A stretch of DNA of 64,000 bases from Diabrotica undecimpunctata (taxonomy: Eukaryota; Arthropoda; Insecta; Coleoptera; Chrysomelidae), in the NCBI RefSeq assembly GCF_040954645.1, contig NC_092808.1, positions 13,941,883 through 14,005,882 on the forward strand, read 5' to 3'. Within the stretch, counting starts at the first letter, position 1; every line of letters starts with the position of its first letter. The notes under the pieces are model-generated. The model had not been told where the DNA came from. It did not search any database and saw only the letters and a program-made list of their open reading frames with translations. Shown here in pieces: positions 22,940 through 33,294 of the stretch. Position numbers and translations under genes: made by a program.

Positions 22940-23705
22940 TATATCACCTTGTCAAACGCCTCAAAAAATATGGGCCTGCAAGTAAATGAGAAGAAAACTA
23001 AGATAATGGCATCAAAACCCAACAATAGAGCCAGAAACATCGGCCACCACCAATTCACTGTTGATAACTCTATCTTTGAAGTGGTGGACAAATTCACATA
23101 CTTAGGCTCCCTGATCACCAAGGAGAACGTCATGACGGAAGAAATCAAGCGAAGAATATTCCTATCAAACAAATGCTATTTTGGACTGAGTAGACATATG
23201 AGAAGCAGAAACTTAAGCCAAAAAACAAAAATAACCATATACAAAACCCTTATACAATCAGTGTTGACATATGGGTCGGAGACATGGACCATTTCCAAGG
23301 CAGATGAAAATCTCCTGTTTATATTTGAAAGAAGGATCCTGAGAATATTCGGTGGCATCTGTGAAAATGGTGTTTGGAGAAGGAGGTACAACTACGAGAT
23401 ATATCACAGACATAAACATATATTTGGTGGTAAAGACGTAGTATCCTTTATAAAAATAGGAAGACTAAGATAAACAGGACATCTGGCAAGGTCACAGCAG
23501 AACAACCCTCCTAGAAGAATCCTTATGTCACAACCTGTGGGAAATAGAAGTAGAGGTAGGTCAAAACTCAGATGAAGGGATGGTGTAGATGAGGATGGTA
23601 GACAAATAGGCGCAGCAAACTGGCAACAGTTGGCATTGGATAGAACTGACTGGCGTAATAGACTTGGGAAGGTCGAAGCTCATTTATAGGGCTGTAGCAC
23701 CAATG
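22940..23705 (+). mobile_element. LINE group E, 3' half
   Basis: A 174-codon open frame starts after the palm: GLQVNEKKTKIMASKPNN, DKFTYLGSLITKENVMTEE, KTKITIYKTLIQSVLTYGSE and ERRILRIFGGICENGVWRR. After a stop at 23473 it continues TGHLARS, RRILMSQPVGNRSRGRSK and DWRNRLGKVEAHL, ending in gatgatgat. It is 5'-truncated next to the TA tract. The tail matches the minus-strand fragment at 17791-18198. Confidence 0.8.
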
Positions 23706-23764
23706 GTGATGATGATTATACATATGTTATTAAAAATTTTATTTAGGTTTATTAAGGAATTTTC

Positions 23765-24640
23765 TATCTCATTTATATACGAGTAGGATCTCTAAGCAGT
23801 GTACATTGTCCGGACCTGCTGCCTTGTTGTGTTTTAGTGCTGCAATGGTATCCTCTATCTTTAATTTAAGGATTGACGGTTCCGTTTCTCCTTCTCCATA
23901 TATCTGATCATGAATTGTATCCAATGCAAATAACTTTTCTATGTAGGATTTCCAAGTTTCTAAGATCCTTGATGACTCCAAGATAAGATTTCCATCGCTA
24001 TTTTTTATGCTGTTGGGTGACTTATTGAATTTGTTCTTACATGTCATTGAGTTTATTTTTTGTGCATATTGTAATTGTCGTAATTACTTTCGTATTAGTC
24101 CAGTTATCTGCATTTGTTCGAAAACCATATTTTTTGGCTTCCCGAATTAATTTTTTTTCTTATGATTTCGAGTATCTGTTAGTATTTTTTTAGCATTTTT
24201 ATTCGTTTTTGTTATATTATTGTGTTTATTTTGGATTTTTTCCGAAGCTGTCTTACTCTCTTCACCATTCTGCACCAGGATCCGTTTTGGTTGCTTTTAT
24301 CATGTTTTTATATCTTGTTGGTACTGCTTTATCATAGATCTGAGTTCTTATGATGTTCTCCGGTGAAGCGGATAAGTATATCGAATCTATCGTTTCTTTC
24401 CTGTAGGCCAAAGTTTTCCATGATCCCATTCACCTTACCTCTTCTATCATTTACATTTAAGTAACCTTATCACCAATGTTATTTTATGTTTTTTTTTTTC
24501 ATTTTCATCAGGCTTCCCTGTTCTCAGTTCGTAAAATTCCTTGTTGATTGCCTCATATTTATCTGCCATTGGCTCGTATATCCGTAGTATGATAGTATCC
24601 ACAGGTGTTGCTCGAATTTGTAAAAGCATCATTCTATCTA
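23765..24640 (-). mobile_element. LINE endonuclease and linker fragments
   Basis: Reading leftward: IRATPVDTIILRIYEPMAD (endonuclease), then GIMENFGLQERNDRFD (the GLGxRNERG block), a lysine-rich linker, SIKNSDGNLILESSRILETW, YIEKLFALD and IEDTIAALKHNKAAGPDNV, the block just before the RT. The gap at 24060-24360 is linker with many frame changes. RT is absent. The linker resembles that of the LINE at 56046. Confidence 0.65.
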
Positions 24641-24679
24641 CATTGTCACCGAAATTATTGATGACGGCATAAGAGTATG

Positions 24680-25016
24680 CCCTTAAGATGGTCGATTGAG
24701 ACCACAGAGGAGTCAGACGGCGAAAAGCTTAACGGCCTCCGTTTCGTAGATGACATTGTCCTTATCACACATAATTTAGAAGAAGCCACAGATATGTTAA
24801 ATGAATTGGATTTAGCATGTTCTAAGGTGGGCCTCAAAATGAATTTGACCAAAAATAAGTTTATGACAAATATGGTCCCAATAACCATTTAACTATTCAA
24901 GACAAAGGGGTAGAACTGGTGGAGAAATATACGTATTTGGGTCATTAAATAAGATTCAGCAGGGATAGCCAAACAAGTGAAATCCAAAGACAAATTACTT
25001 TAGCGTGGGCAGTTTT
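24680..25016 (+). mobile_element. LINE group A-like RT fragment
   Basis: Reads GEKLNGLRFVDDIVLITHNL (motif C with FVDD in place of FADD) and SKVGLKMNLTKNKFMTNMVP. After a frame change it gives KYTYLGH and LAWAVFGKL, where homology ends in a short inverted duplication. These blocks match the open group A copy (FADDIVLIA, GLKINISKTQMMTNLV, WAAFGKL). Confidence 0.7.
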
Positions 25017-25033
25017 TGGAAAACTGCCCACGC
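25003..25033. repeat. 14-bp inverted duplication at a LINE breakpoint
   Basis: gcgtgggcagtttt, a 3-base spacer, then its exact inverse. The first arm is LINE coding sequence (WAVF); the second is not, so the inverted copy arose at the breakpoint. Confidence 0.7.
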
Positions 25034-25260
25034 AGTTTAAAAACGCTTAATTTTTCTGTAAACTGCTTTTGTTGTCGTTGTTGTTACACTGTCTGTATGG
25101 TGTTGTGTTAGTGGCCATTTTTCTTGAGGATGTCTTTGATTTATGCAAGTTCTTGCTGTCTCCTGAAATTATCACCTAACCGACGGGATCTTATAATGAA
25201 AGTATTGTATTTCTCATTGTTTTTCTTCTCCTCACATTTTCACTCATTAAAAGATCTTTA
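25034..25260 (-). other. possible Penelope-like linker remnant
   Basis: In one minus-strand register it reads ELAxIKDILKKNGHxHNTIQ, similar to the helical segment between RT and endonuclease of Penelope-like elements (ELxxIKxILKxNGY). The match is short, has stops, and lies opposite in direction to the GIY-YIG piece next to it. Confidence 0.25.
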
Positions 25261-25397
25261 CAATTAAGTGATGACTCCTACACACTACAAAAACTAGAAC
25301 AATAAAGCACACAACACCATATAGACAGATAAATAATAGCAACAACAAAAAAGTCTAAAAAATTTAGTGCCAAAGTCTTTCCTACCAAAATTAAAAG

Positions 25398-25489
25398 TAT
25401 ATAGGACAAACTAACCAACGAATTTTCACCAGAATAGACGAACACAAAATAGATCTCAGTTCTTGCAAAAATTCCGCTCAACAAAAAAA

Positions 25490-25494
<5 letters not shown>
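25398..25494 (+). mobile_element. GIY-YIG endonuclease fragment, Penelope-like
   Basis: The plus strand reads KYIGQTNQRIFTRIDEHKID and LSSCKNSAQQ, matching the core of GIY-YIG endonucleases in Penelope-like retroelements (YIGQT, then a conserved R and an EH pair). It stops at a (TA)n tract (25494-25541). Only about 32 codons remain. A hammerhead-like Penelope motif also borders TA tracts at 22.8 kb. Confidence 0.5.

Positions 25495-25541
<47 letters not shown>
25494..25541. repeat. (TA)n microsatellite
   Basis: Uninterrupted TA dinucleotides directly after the GIY-YIG fragment. Confidence 0.9.
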
Positions 25542-25544
<3 letters not shown>

Positions 25545-25985
25545 CATTTTTAGTTAGTTTTTAGTTTCCTGATTGAAAATTATTTCTAAAGATGGATACA
25601 TACAAAGTATGATACAAAGTAGTTGTACTATGAAAATATAATCGTGATAATATTCCCACAGCTGCATAAGAGAGCTCATAGATTACTACGACTGGTTTTG
25701 AGAAGTTGGTGCCATAAATAATTCGATGTCAGAATATATAAAGCAAGAATGAAAGTTAAGCGTTTTAAATGACTTCGTTCACAGTACGATTCTGGAACGG
25801 AATCTAATATCTATAAATACTGACATTAATGTTAAGGCAGTTGATTTTTGTCATATATGAACTTAATTCGTTTTTATATGATGTTTTTATTAATAAATTA
25901 AATTTGTTACAAAGCCATTTTCATGCCGCTTGAACTTTTGTTTTAATTGCTTTAATTATTATTATTAAATTTGGTTTAGTAAATG
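25545..25985. other. no gene seen
   Basis: AT-rich spacer before the Crypton fragment; no supported feature. Confidence 0.4.
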
Positions 25986-25986
25986 A

Positions 25987-26610
25987 ATGTATAATAATGA
26001 TTTTATCGTCGTGAGCAATACAACATTTTTTTCTGTAGCAAGACTTCAAGTTCAGGTGAAAAATAGAATTTCAAAGAAAATTGTAAATTTTTGCTATTTG
26101 CTATTTTTGTTTTGTATTACTAACAAGAAAAGTGGACTGAGTTTCTTGCAAATTGTGAGAAAGTATATTGCCTTGCGCCCCAAAAACGTACCTCACAGTA
26201 AGTTTTTTGTAAATTACCGACAGCAAAAGTGCACTACTCAACCGGTGGGGATTAACACTATATATAATATCCCCAAGAAGATTGCAGATTTTTTGAAATT
26301 TGCAAATTCAGAAATGTACACGGGGCAATGTTTCCGTCATTCTTCAGCTACTATGTTCGCAAATTCTGGAGCTGATCTAGTAAAAGTTTAACGTTTAGGT
26401 GGATGGAAATCGTCATCTGTTGCAGAATCTTACATTGAAGAGTCAATAAGCAATAAGATTGCTGTATCCAAGTGTCTACTTGGCGGACCAGAAAATCAAT
26501 CCAGTACCTCGAATCAAGTGTTTAAGCAAACGAGTACAAGTTGTGATGCTCCAAAAATAGATATTTCTAATAATGTTAATTGTAAAATTTCAGTTGTTTT
26601 TAATCCTTAA
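25987..26610 (+). pseudogene. Crypton tyrosine recombinase, C-terminal part
   Basis: The readable part runs from LQIVRKYIALRPKNVPHSKF through IPKKIADFLKFANSEMYTGQ to CFRHSSATMFANSGADLVKV. After an in-frame TAA at 26389-26391 it continues in the same frame with RLGGWKSSSVAESYIEES and SNKIAVSKCLLGG to about 26610. The block CFRHSSA holds the second catalytic Arg, GGW sits where other recombinases have GH, and ESYIEE supplies the nucleophile Tyr. Insect Cryptons carry just this block. The first catalytic Arg and the N-terminus are not found. Tandem 29-bp units lie downstream. Confidence 0.75.
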
Positions 26611-26651
26611 TGTGTTTGTAAATTTTATTGAATAAAAAAAAGTTAAAACAT

Positions 26652-26720
26652 TTTATCTACTCTTGCTGTTAAAGTGTCACTTTATCTACCCTTGCGGTTA
26701 AAGTGATACTTTATCTACTC
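26652..26720. repeat. 29-bp tandem repeat, 2.4 copies
   Basis: Units tttatctactcttgctgtta... begin at 26652, 26681 and 26710 (partial). The second differs from the first at four positions. It lies about 45 bases after the Crypton reading frame and may belong to the element's 3' end. Confidence 0.8.
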
Positions 26721-26724
26721 AAAA

Positions 26725-27150
26725 CAGTTGTTATAGCAACACTTTAACATTAGCTATGGAAAAAACATTTTATTTCTAAAATGGACAATATCACGATATA
26801 GAAACGAACCAAATTAGAAGGGAATAAGTAGTGCAAACGTGAGAACTATATTTTGGAAGACTAAAAGGATTATCTCATCTGACAACTTGTTTTTATGTTT
26901 TTAATGATTTTCGTTTTCTTTCCTACTATTTCTACTTTTACATTTCCAGTGTTTAGTTTTTTATTTCTGTTGGTATCACTGTGTTTAAGTAATTTTTAAC
27001 ATTCACAGAATAATTGTTATGTCTTTTAACTTTTAACCTATTAATAATTTGAAAGTGGAAATTAAAATATTTTAAATCTTGAACTATTTATTATACCAGA
27101 CAATTATTAGAAGTATTTATAGATTTATGTTTTAAGCTAAAAATGCTCAA
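26725..27150. other. no gene seen
   Basis: AT-rich spacer, no supported frame. Confidence 0.4.
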
Positions 27151-27154
27151 GGAA

Positions 27155-28110
27155 TAAATATATAAAAGCAGTACAACAGCTTTACAAAAATATGACGGTT
27201 AATATTAAAACTGGAAACAACGACAACAAAATTAACTAGAGAAATAGGGTCTAGCATGGCTGTTGCATAGCACCCTTATACTATTCAAAATATATCTGAA
27301 TGAGGCGCTCTCAGTGTGAAGAAGAAAATGTTGCAATATGGGCATTCCAATCAAAGACGAGAGTTTGTACACGATACACTTTGCTGACGACCAAGCCATT
27401 CTAGTTGAAGACGAGAGCGATATAAACTATATGCTTAGAAAACTGGAGGAGGAGTACACTAAATGGGGCCTTACAATTAATATACAAAAAACCGAGTATT
27501 ATGAGAGAAAACAGAAAGCCTACAAATTGAAATGGGAACTAGAATATCAACTAAAACCTTCAAATACTTGGTCTTGGAGTCCAAATAACATCAAAAGCAG
27601 GGAGTAACGAAGAAATACATTCTAGGATTAGCCAAGCAAGATCAGCCATTAGACAGCTACACGAACTATTGTGGAATAATAAAATAAAAGAAAATTAAAG
27701 AAGAATTTATAAAACAGTAATAGAAAGTATTGGATTGTATGGCGCCGAACTTTGGGAAATCAACCAAAAAAAAAAACAAATCAAAAATTAAGGTAACGGA
27801 ATTGGAGTATTGGAGACGATGTTGCCGGCACACTAGACTTGATAGGGTGAGGAACCAAAAGACGAAACTAATATGGACACCTGCAGAGAATGTCTGAAAA
27901 TATATTACCAAAAAGATAGAAAAATGAACTCCGCCCACTAGAAGAAAACGAGGTAGACCAAGACGGTCATGGAGAGAAGATGTGGAAGATGCAATGGCCG
28001 CCAGAGATTTAAAAACTAAAGATTGCTTCGACAGAAAACGCTGGATTAGGATACGAGAGACGGCGCCAGCTGTAGAAGACTCGTCTATTATATATAGGTA
28101 GCTAAAAATT
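27155..28110 (+). mobile_element. LINE group G, RT palm to 3' end
   Basis: It starts near motif B (GCCIAPLLFKIYLNEALSV), then YTIHFADDQAILVEDESD (motif C), KWGLTINIQKTEY, ITSKAGSNEEIHSRISQARS, TVIESIGLYGAELWEI, RKRGRPRRSWREDVEDAMAA (in another frame) and finally TAPAVEDSSIIYR before the stop. At least five frame changes are needed. Related copies are at 47235 and 57857. A 176-residue frame on the opposite strand (27666-28196) is only its shadow. Confidence 0.75.
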
Positions 28111-28153
28111 AGAAACAATTTTAAAGATACAACTGAGATACTGATACAACAAT

Positions 28154-30015
28154 ATGAGAATGTACAAGAGAAAAACTGAATGAAGTATAATTCCACTTCA
28201 TGTTATGCTGATAGCGGCAAAACTGGTAAAAATAGAAAATAGACGAATTCGAGGTGCAGCACGGCACTTTAATATTCCGGGGAGAAGTTTAAGAAGATTT
28301 TTACTAAAAGTAAGTCAACATGACTTAATGGGGTCTGCTGTGACGCCAACTGTGCGAAGATGTAGTCACAGGTCGCTGGTTTTTCCCTTGGGGAACAAGT
28401 TTTGGCCTTAGAGAAATAGGATCACTTTTCTATACTTTTTTGAAGGACCACCGAGAAATCTGGGATAAGTGAAAGTTTCGCAAAGAACATTTTAACAAGT
28501 CTATTTAAACAATTATAACTACGTTTGGACTATTTTGGACGTTGATAACTTGCCTACGACGGCTGATTTATCAAATTTAGTCGTCTTGAATTTATGTGCA
28601 AAAAAACTAGAGAACTTGTCGGTGATGTGATTGACACGAATTAAGTAAAATTATTAATATACCCACTGTGGTAAACTTTCTGAAGTGCGGCTAGCGTGAA
28701 CAGGAACTTCGAGCTCACCCAGTGCTCGATTCAAAACTGATCTCAACTTGCCTCCTTGAATAACGCAGGGCCCATAACGATTTCTTAAAATTAAGAAATC
28801 GCCCCCTTGACTCTCGACGTATATAAAGAATATGTTTATATTTCGCAACCTTCCACTCTACTTCATTGGTAAAATTACCTGAGTATGTTTATGGTATCGA
28901 TGGGAAAGGTTATTTTTCAACTTGCATTGCTGTTACAAATGACGTAGAACATTATTAAAAATGAATACCAGAAGCAACAAGTTTGGCAAGAGCTACAAGT
29001 TTTAAGAAAATTAATATTGAAAATTTTTTTAAAAACCTGAGCACCGTTTTAAATCAAATTGGACCACAAGAGATATAATAATATCGACGATATTGGAATC
29101 ACTACAGTTCAAAAACCGGACAGAATTGTAGCAAGAGGATTTTAATAAATTGGATGAATTGCTTCTCAAGAAAGAGGAACAGTGGTTGTTTTGGCTGTTG
29201 TAGTTTCAGCTTTAGGAAATAGCATTCCACCATATTTCATATTTCTTTCTTAAATTTCAGGCAACATATGTTAAACAATGTTCCGCCAGGAATTATTGGA
29301 AATACAAATCGTTCGGAGTGGATCACAGGAGCTCATTTTTTAAAATGGTGTAAACACTTTGCTAAGCACATTAAGTGTTCCCCGAAAAACCCGTTCTGCT
29401 ATTGCTGGATAACCAGGATAACTGCTGCTTTAGATTTACAGCTGGCTTTATGGTGACTGGAATTTATTCTTTTAATAGAGATGTATTTGGAGAAGAAGAG
29501 CTTATGCCATTATATTTCACAAATCGTCCTGATCCACGAAGTAGTAATTTAGACAAAAATGAAGAGACTAGAACAGCACGTTTAGATGAAAAAGCGCCTA
29601 CTGAAAATGTCGTCCAATACGTAGATTAGCCAGGCACTTCAACTGAAAGTGTGAGAGAACGTACACCAGAAATTACCCCTAAAAAGTTTACTCCTCTTAA
29701 ATCGAGATCACTTTCACAAGCAGGTAGATACCAAGATACCACTATACAAGAAGAGCAATTAAAGAATATTCCATAAAAAAAGAATTTCAAGAAGATAAAG
29801 CAAACAAAAACAAAAAAGTTCCAAAAGGTCTAAGCTTACAAAACATCATCTGCTGATCCCACAGACGACGAAGACTTCATACCTTTAAAAACAGTAAACC
29901 TGGTGATAACTGTATCCAGTGTGTTTCGTGTCATGAGTGGGCACATTGTAAGTGCGCTGGGGAAGATAATAGTGTTTTTAGATGTATTAATTGTTTAAAT
30001 GAGGACGGTAATTAG
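28154..30015 (+). pseudogene. pogo-like transposase with C-terminal PHD finger
   Basis: From an ATG at 28154: MRMYKRKTE, a stop, then a Psq-type helix-turn-helix (AAKLVKIENRRIRGAARHF, NIPGRSLRRFL). A long damaged middle follows. DDE parts are DDIGITTVQKP (D1 region, 29087), a block GNSIPPYFIF, MLNNVPPGIIGN and LLLLDNQDN (D2, 29388). Sequence with D3 is deleted and joined to FTAGFMVTGIYSFNRDVFGE, then the acidic tail. The end encodes CIQCVSCHEWAHCKCAG and FRCINCLNED, a PHD-type zinc finger (29899-30012). An IS630-type element begins two bases after the stop. The right end of the pogo element probably lies at 32566 (ggtctcccc before TA). Confidence 0.75.
28778..28801. repeat. perfect 11-bp-arm hairpin
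   Basis: cgatttcttaa, two bases, then its inverse, inside the damaged middle of the pogo-like gene. The neighbouring phrase aactttctgaagtgcg (28675) recurs at 32149 near the end of the IS630-type element, so a small foreign insertion is possible here. Confidence 0.5.
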
Positions 30016-30017
30016 TA

Positions 30018-32264
30018 AAGTTTATTTCACGAAAAATGGTTGAGTGCTTAATGATTGCAATAAAACCCGACCGCAAGTACCCCAGCTTAGTCAACATTAG
30101 TTGAGCAGGTAAGTATTCAGGTAAAATTGAAGCTACTGTGGAGTGCTACTGATTTTATTTCATAAAGTTGTAAACATTTTAACAGTGAGTTTCACTATCA
30201 ATGGTTGATCTTTTAATGACCACAATAAATTTGTTGATCGTTAAGTATTTCCTGGAATCATTATACAGGTTCCCTCTATTCTGTATAATTTGTAAAAGTA
30301 TATAAAACCGATGAGAAATTTTTAAATATACATTTTGTTTCATTTAGTTGAAAGTGTTACAAGTGTTACCAGTGTTATACCTATTTATACCTATAAAACA
30401 GCATTATGTGGCGTCCGTGGAAAAACATTGATGGTGCTTCTTCTAGTGTTCCAGCAAAGAAAAAGCATTTATCTGCTGACGCTAGAGAAATCGTAAAAAC
30501 AATATATAGTTCTTTACTTACAAGAGGACTTACTGCTAATACTGCTGCCAGTGAAATATGTGATTTAAAGAAAATACCTCTAACCACAGTGAAAAGAATT
30601 ACATCAAATCCCATTAAGTCAAGAAGGAAGCGTAAGGATGCCGGTTCTACCAAATGTATTGACGAAAGTAATAAGGACTTAATAAGACGAAAAATTTACA
30701 CAATGTACGATTAACGGATACCTACATTAGATGCTTTAAAACAACGGCTTACTAATGATGATACACAAATAAACTGTAGCCGCATTAGTCTTTAGAGGAT
30801 TTTGTCTAAAATGGGCTTCAGATATCGTACAATTGACCAAAGGCAAGTGCTTATGGAGTCCCATCGTTTACAAATGTGGCGTACTGAATATATAACTTCC
30901 ATAAGAAAGTACCGTACAGAAAATCGACCAATAATTTATTTGGACGAGACATGGTTTGACACTCATGAAACACCATCCAAAGGATGGTCCGATTCTTCCA
31001 ACAGGTCTCAAACAAAAGCTCCATCAAACAAAGGGAAAAGAATAACAATTTTACATGCAGGATCAGAAAATGGTTAGGTCCCAAATGCCTTATGGCTTTC
31101 TGCAAAGAACATTAGAGACTCCTGCGTGGACTACCATGAGGATACAACGGCATAGCTTTTTGAGCAATGGTTTAAGAATTGTCTTATACCTAACCTTCCT
31201 CAAAATAGTGTGATAGTAATGGACAATGCAAGTTACCACAGTCGTCAATTACATAAGTCTCCAAGTGCAAATAACACGAAAATTGAAATTCAAAACTACC
31301 TGTTAGAAAACGATATAAATTTTGAAGAAAGTTATTTAAAACATGAACTGTTAGAAGTGTTAAAATCATTTTCTATTAAAAAAGTATATGTTTGTGTCGC
31401 ATTGGCCGAGGACATGGGACATACAGTGTTACGGCTTCCGCCCTACTATTGTTTATTTAATCCCATAGAGCATATGTGGCACCAACTAAAGTCAAATGAT
31501 AGGTCACAAAATGTTTCTCCGACTTAAGTGGTAGCGTAGTCGAATTAATAAGGAAATGTGTTGATGATATCTCCCCAGAAAGTTGGAGAAATTCAGTACG
31601 CCATGTAATGAACGTAGAAAATTCATATGTTACTTTGAATCACATAATTAAACCAATTGTTATTAATCTTGAAGAGGATAGCGACAGCGAAATAGAATTA
31701 GGTATTTAGGAATTCATAAATATATTTTGGTTATTTTGGGTATTTTTTTTTGTAAATATTAACTTGTATATATTTTTCTATATTTTTTTTCAATTCATCT
31801 ATTTTTTGTACATAATGTATTCGTTTGTATGTATATACTGTAAATAGAACTATTATTACTGTACATTTTTACCGATATCCGATTAGGAAGAGCAAAAACT
31901 TTTAAACACTCCAGTTTTTTGCTGACAGTCCTAAGCCTGTAAAAAGTGTGGAGGAAAGTACCTTTCTGAATTTAGATCCATATACTACAATTATTCACGT
32001 AGAACAAAAAACTACTTTCTTCATGTTAAAAATTGTTCAATTATCAAGTATATTCACTTGAACAACCTGAAAATACCATATGAAATAATTTAATAAATTT
32101 TTATAATCGTGTTTTACACAGCTACCAATGAAATATATTAAATAACAAACTTTCTGAAGTGCGACCCTGTGTACTTCGGTAGTTTATTGAGAGACTATTG
32201 TATACACAATAGGATCAACTCAGGTAACCATTAAGCACTCAACCATTTTTCGTGAAACAAACTA
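30018..32264 (+). mobile_element. IS630-type (Sailor-like) transposon with both ends
   Basis: A 2,247-bp element flanked by TA (30016-30017, 32265-32266). The ends are imperfect inverted repeats of about 37 bp whose shared core is tttcacgaaaaatggttgag at 30022 and its inverse at 32242-32261. TA duplication fits the Tc1/mariner superfamily. It contains a single transposase gene (30406-31700). It interrupts a pogo-like transposon immediately after its stop codon, so it is the younger of the two. Confidence 0.85.
30406..31710 (+). pseudogene. IS630-type transposase, four in-frame stops
   Basis: One reading frame from 30406 to 31527 is interrupted only by stops at 30712, 30793, 31075 and 31153; a frame change near 31510 then leads to SGSVVELIRKCVDDISPESW and an acidic end at 31707. 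The N-terminal part holds an HTH (LTANTAASEICDLKKIPLTT). Catalytic residues are all kept: YLDETW (30940), VMDNASYHS (31220) and NPIEHMWHQLK (31463). I count 81 residues between the second Asp and the Glu, close to the DD82E spacing published for Sailor. This is the best-preserved of four relatives in the window. Confidence 0.8.
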
Positions 32265-32269
32265 TAATA

Positions 32270-32566
32270 GATAACGATAAATAACTTGGTGTTCATTAAA
32301 TAATATCTTCTTTTTGTGTTTCTTATTAAAAAGTAAAAATAGTTTAAAATTCGTCTATTAAATTAAAAAAAAAAAAAGGGTTTGCAGTAGCATGCCCCTA
32401 CCCTAACGACAACTTTCCCCGAAGCGGGGTACGTTGCCGCACAATGTATGGCGCTAAAGCCAAATTGCAACAAGGTATTCAATATTCTTAATTAGTGTTT
32501 AAATCAAACACCCGAATGCATACATTTAAAAATATCGAAACTGCAGCGACTAGCCCCGGTCTCCCC
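32270..32566 (+). other. probable 3' end of the pogo-like element
   Basis: Sequence after the nested element continues without a gene to ccccggtctcccc followed by TA (32554-32568). That ending resembles the ends of the other pogo-like elements here (ggatctcccc at 55243). A GC hairpin-like ttccccgaagcgggg is at 32415-32429. Confidence 0.4.
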
Positions 32567-32799
32567 TACAGTTACATTTTTTTTTTAAATTTACCAAAAA
32601 ATGCAAGAACGTCACAGCTTTTTTTTATATATAAATTTCAAAAATATAAAACCTAATAATACCAGTAAGTATAACAACCTTTTTAAAACGAAGGTTTTTT
32701 GATTATTACACTTAAGGTAATGTGTCGGAATATTAATTGCACACCACAACAATCCACAAGGAATCGCGTAAAATACTTATAGACTTAATTAATTTTCTC

Positions 32800-33290
32800 T
32801 GTCTTCCATATTTTCAGCGTCACTTGTATCATTCCATTCAATAATAAATTTATTTCCACCAAATGTCGAAGTGCCCAATCTTTTTATGGTCTTCTTCAAC
32901 TTTGATCAGTTTGATAATTATTTTCTTCCAGTCTTCTTTGGTACTACTTATTGGATATTCTTTTTCAATTACCTCAATTACCTTCGTATCACATTTAGGA
33001 AATGCATTTGCACTCCTTTGGTTTTAATTGTCCCCAAATTAACTCTATCGGATTGTACACACAAAAAGGAGGGGGAAATCTCAATATAGTGTGTCCATGC
33101 ATTCCGGAAATACTCTCTGGGGCGTATAATTTATTAAATTGCTTCGTACATAGAACTTCAATGAGTTGGTTTTGTATAAAAATGTTCGAAATACAACTTG
33201 TTTCCAATTTCTTTCTTTTCTTAATATTTCTATTGTAGGTATTTCACTGCTTTTGTAACAATCGTAGGTTGTGGTTTTCAGCAATTTTAT
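32800..33290 (-). pseudogene. IS630-type transposase C-terminal fragment
   Basis: Reads KSSEIPTIEILRKERNWK, then NQLIEVLCTKQFNKLY, HTILRFPPPFCVYNPIELIW (catalytic Glu) and GQLKPKE. After a frame change it gives KVIEVIEKEYPISSTKEDW. The Glu block and following helices align with those of the element at 30406. The N-terminal two-thirds are missing. Confidence 0.7.
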
Positions 33291-33294
33291 AAGA

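Noticed and set aside
26652..26720. Possible CRISPR-like array
   Set aside because: Direct tandem units without spacers in a eukaryotic setting.
27666..28196. 176-codon minus-strand frame
   Set aside because: It is the antisense of the group G LINE tail on the plus strand, whose blocks are recognisable.
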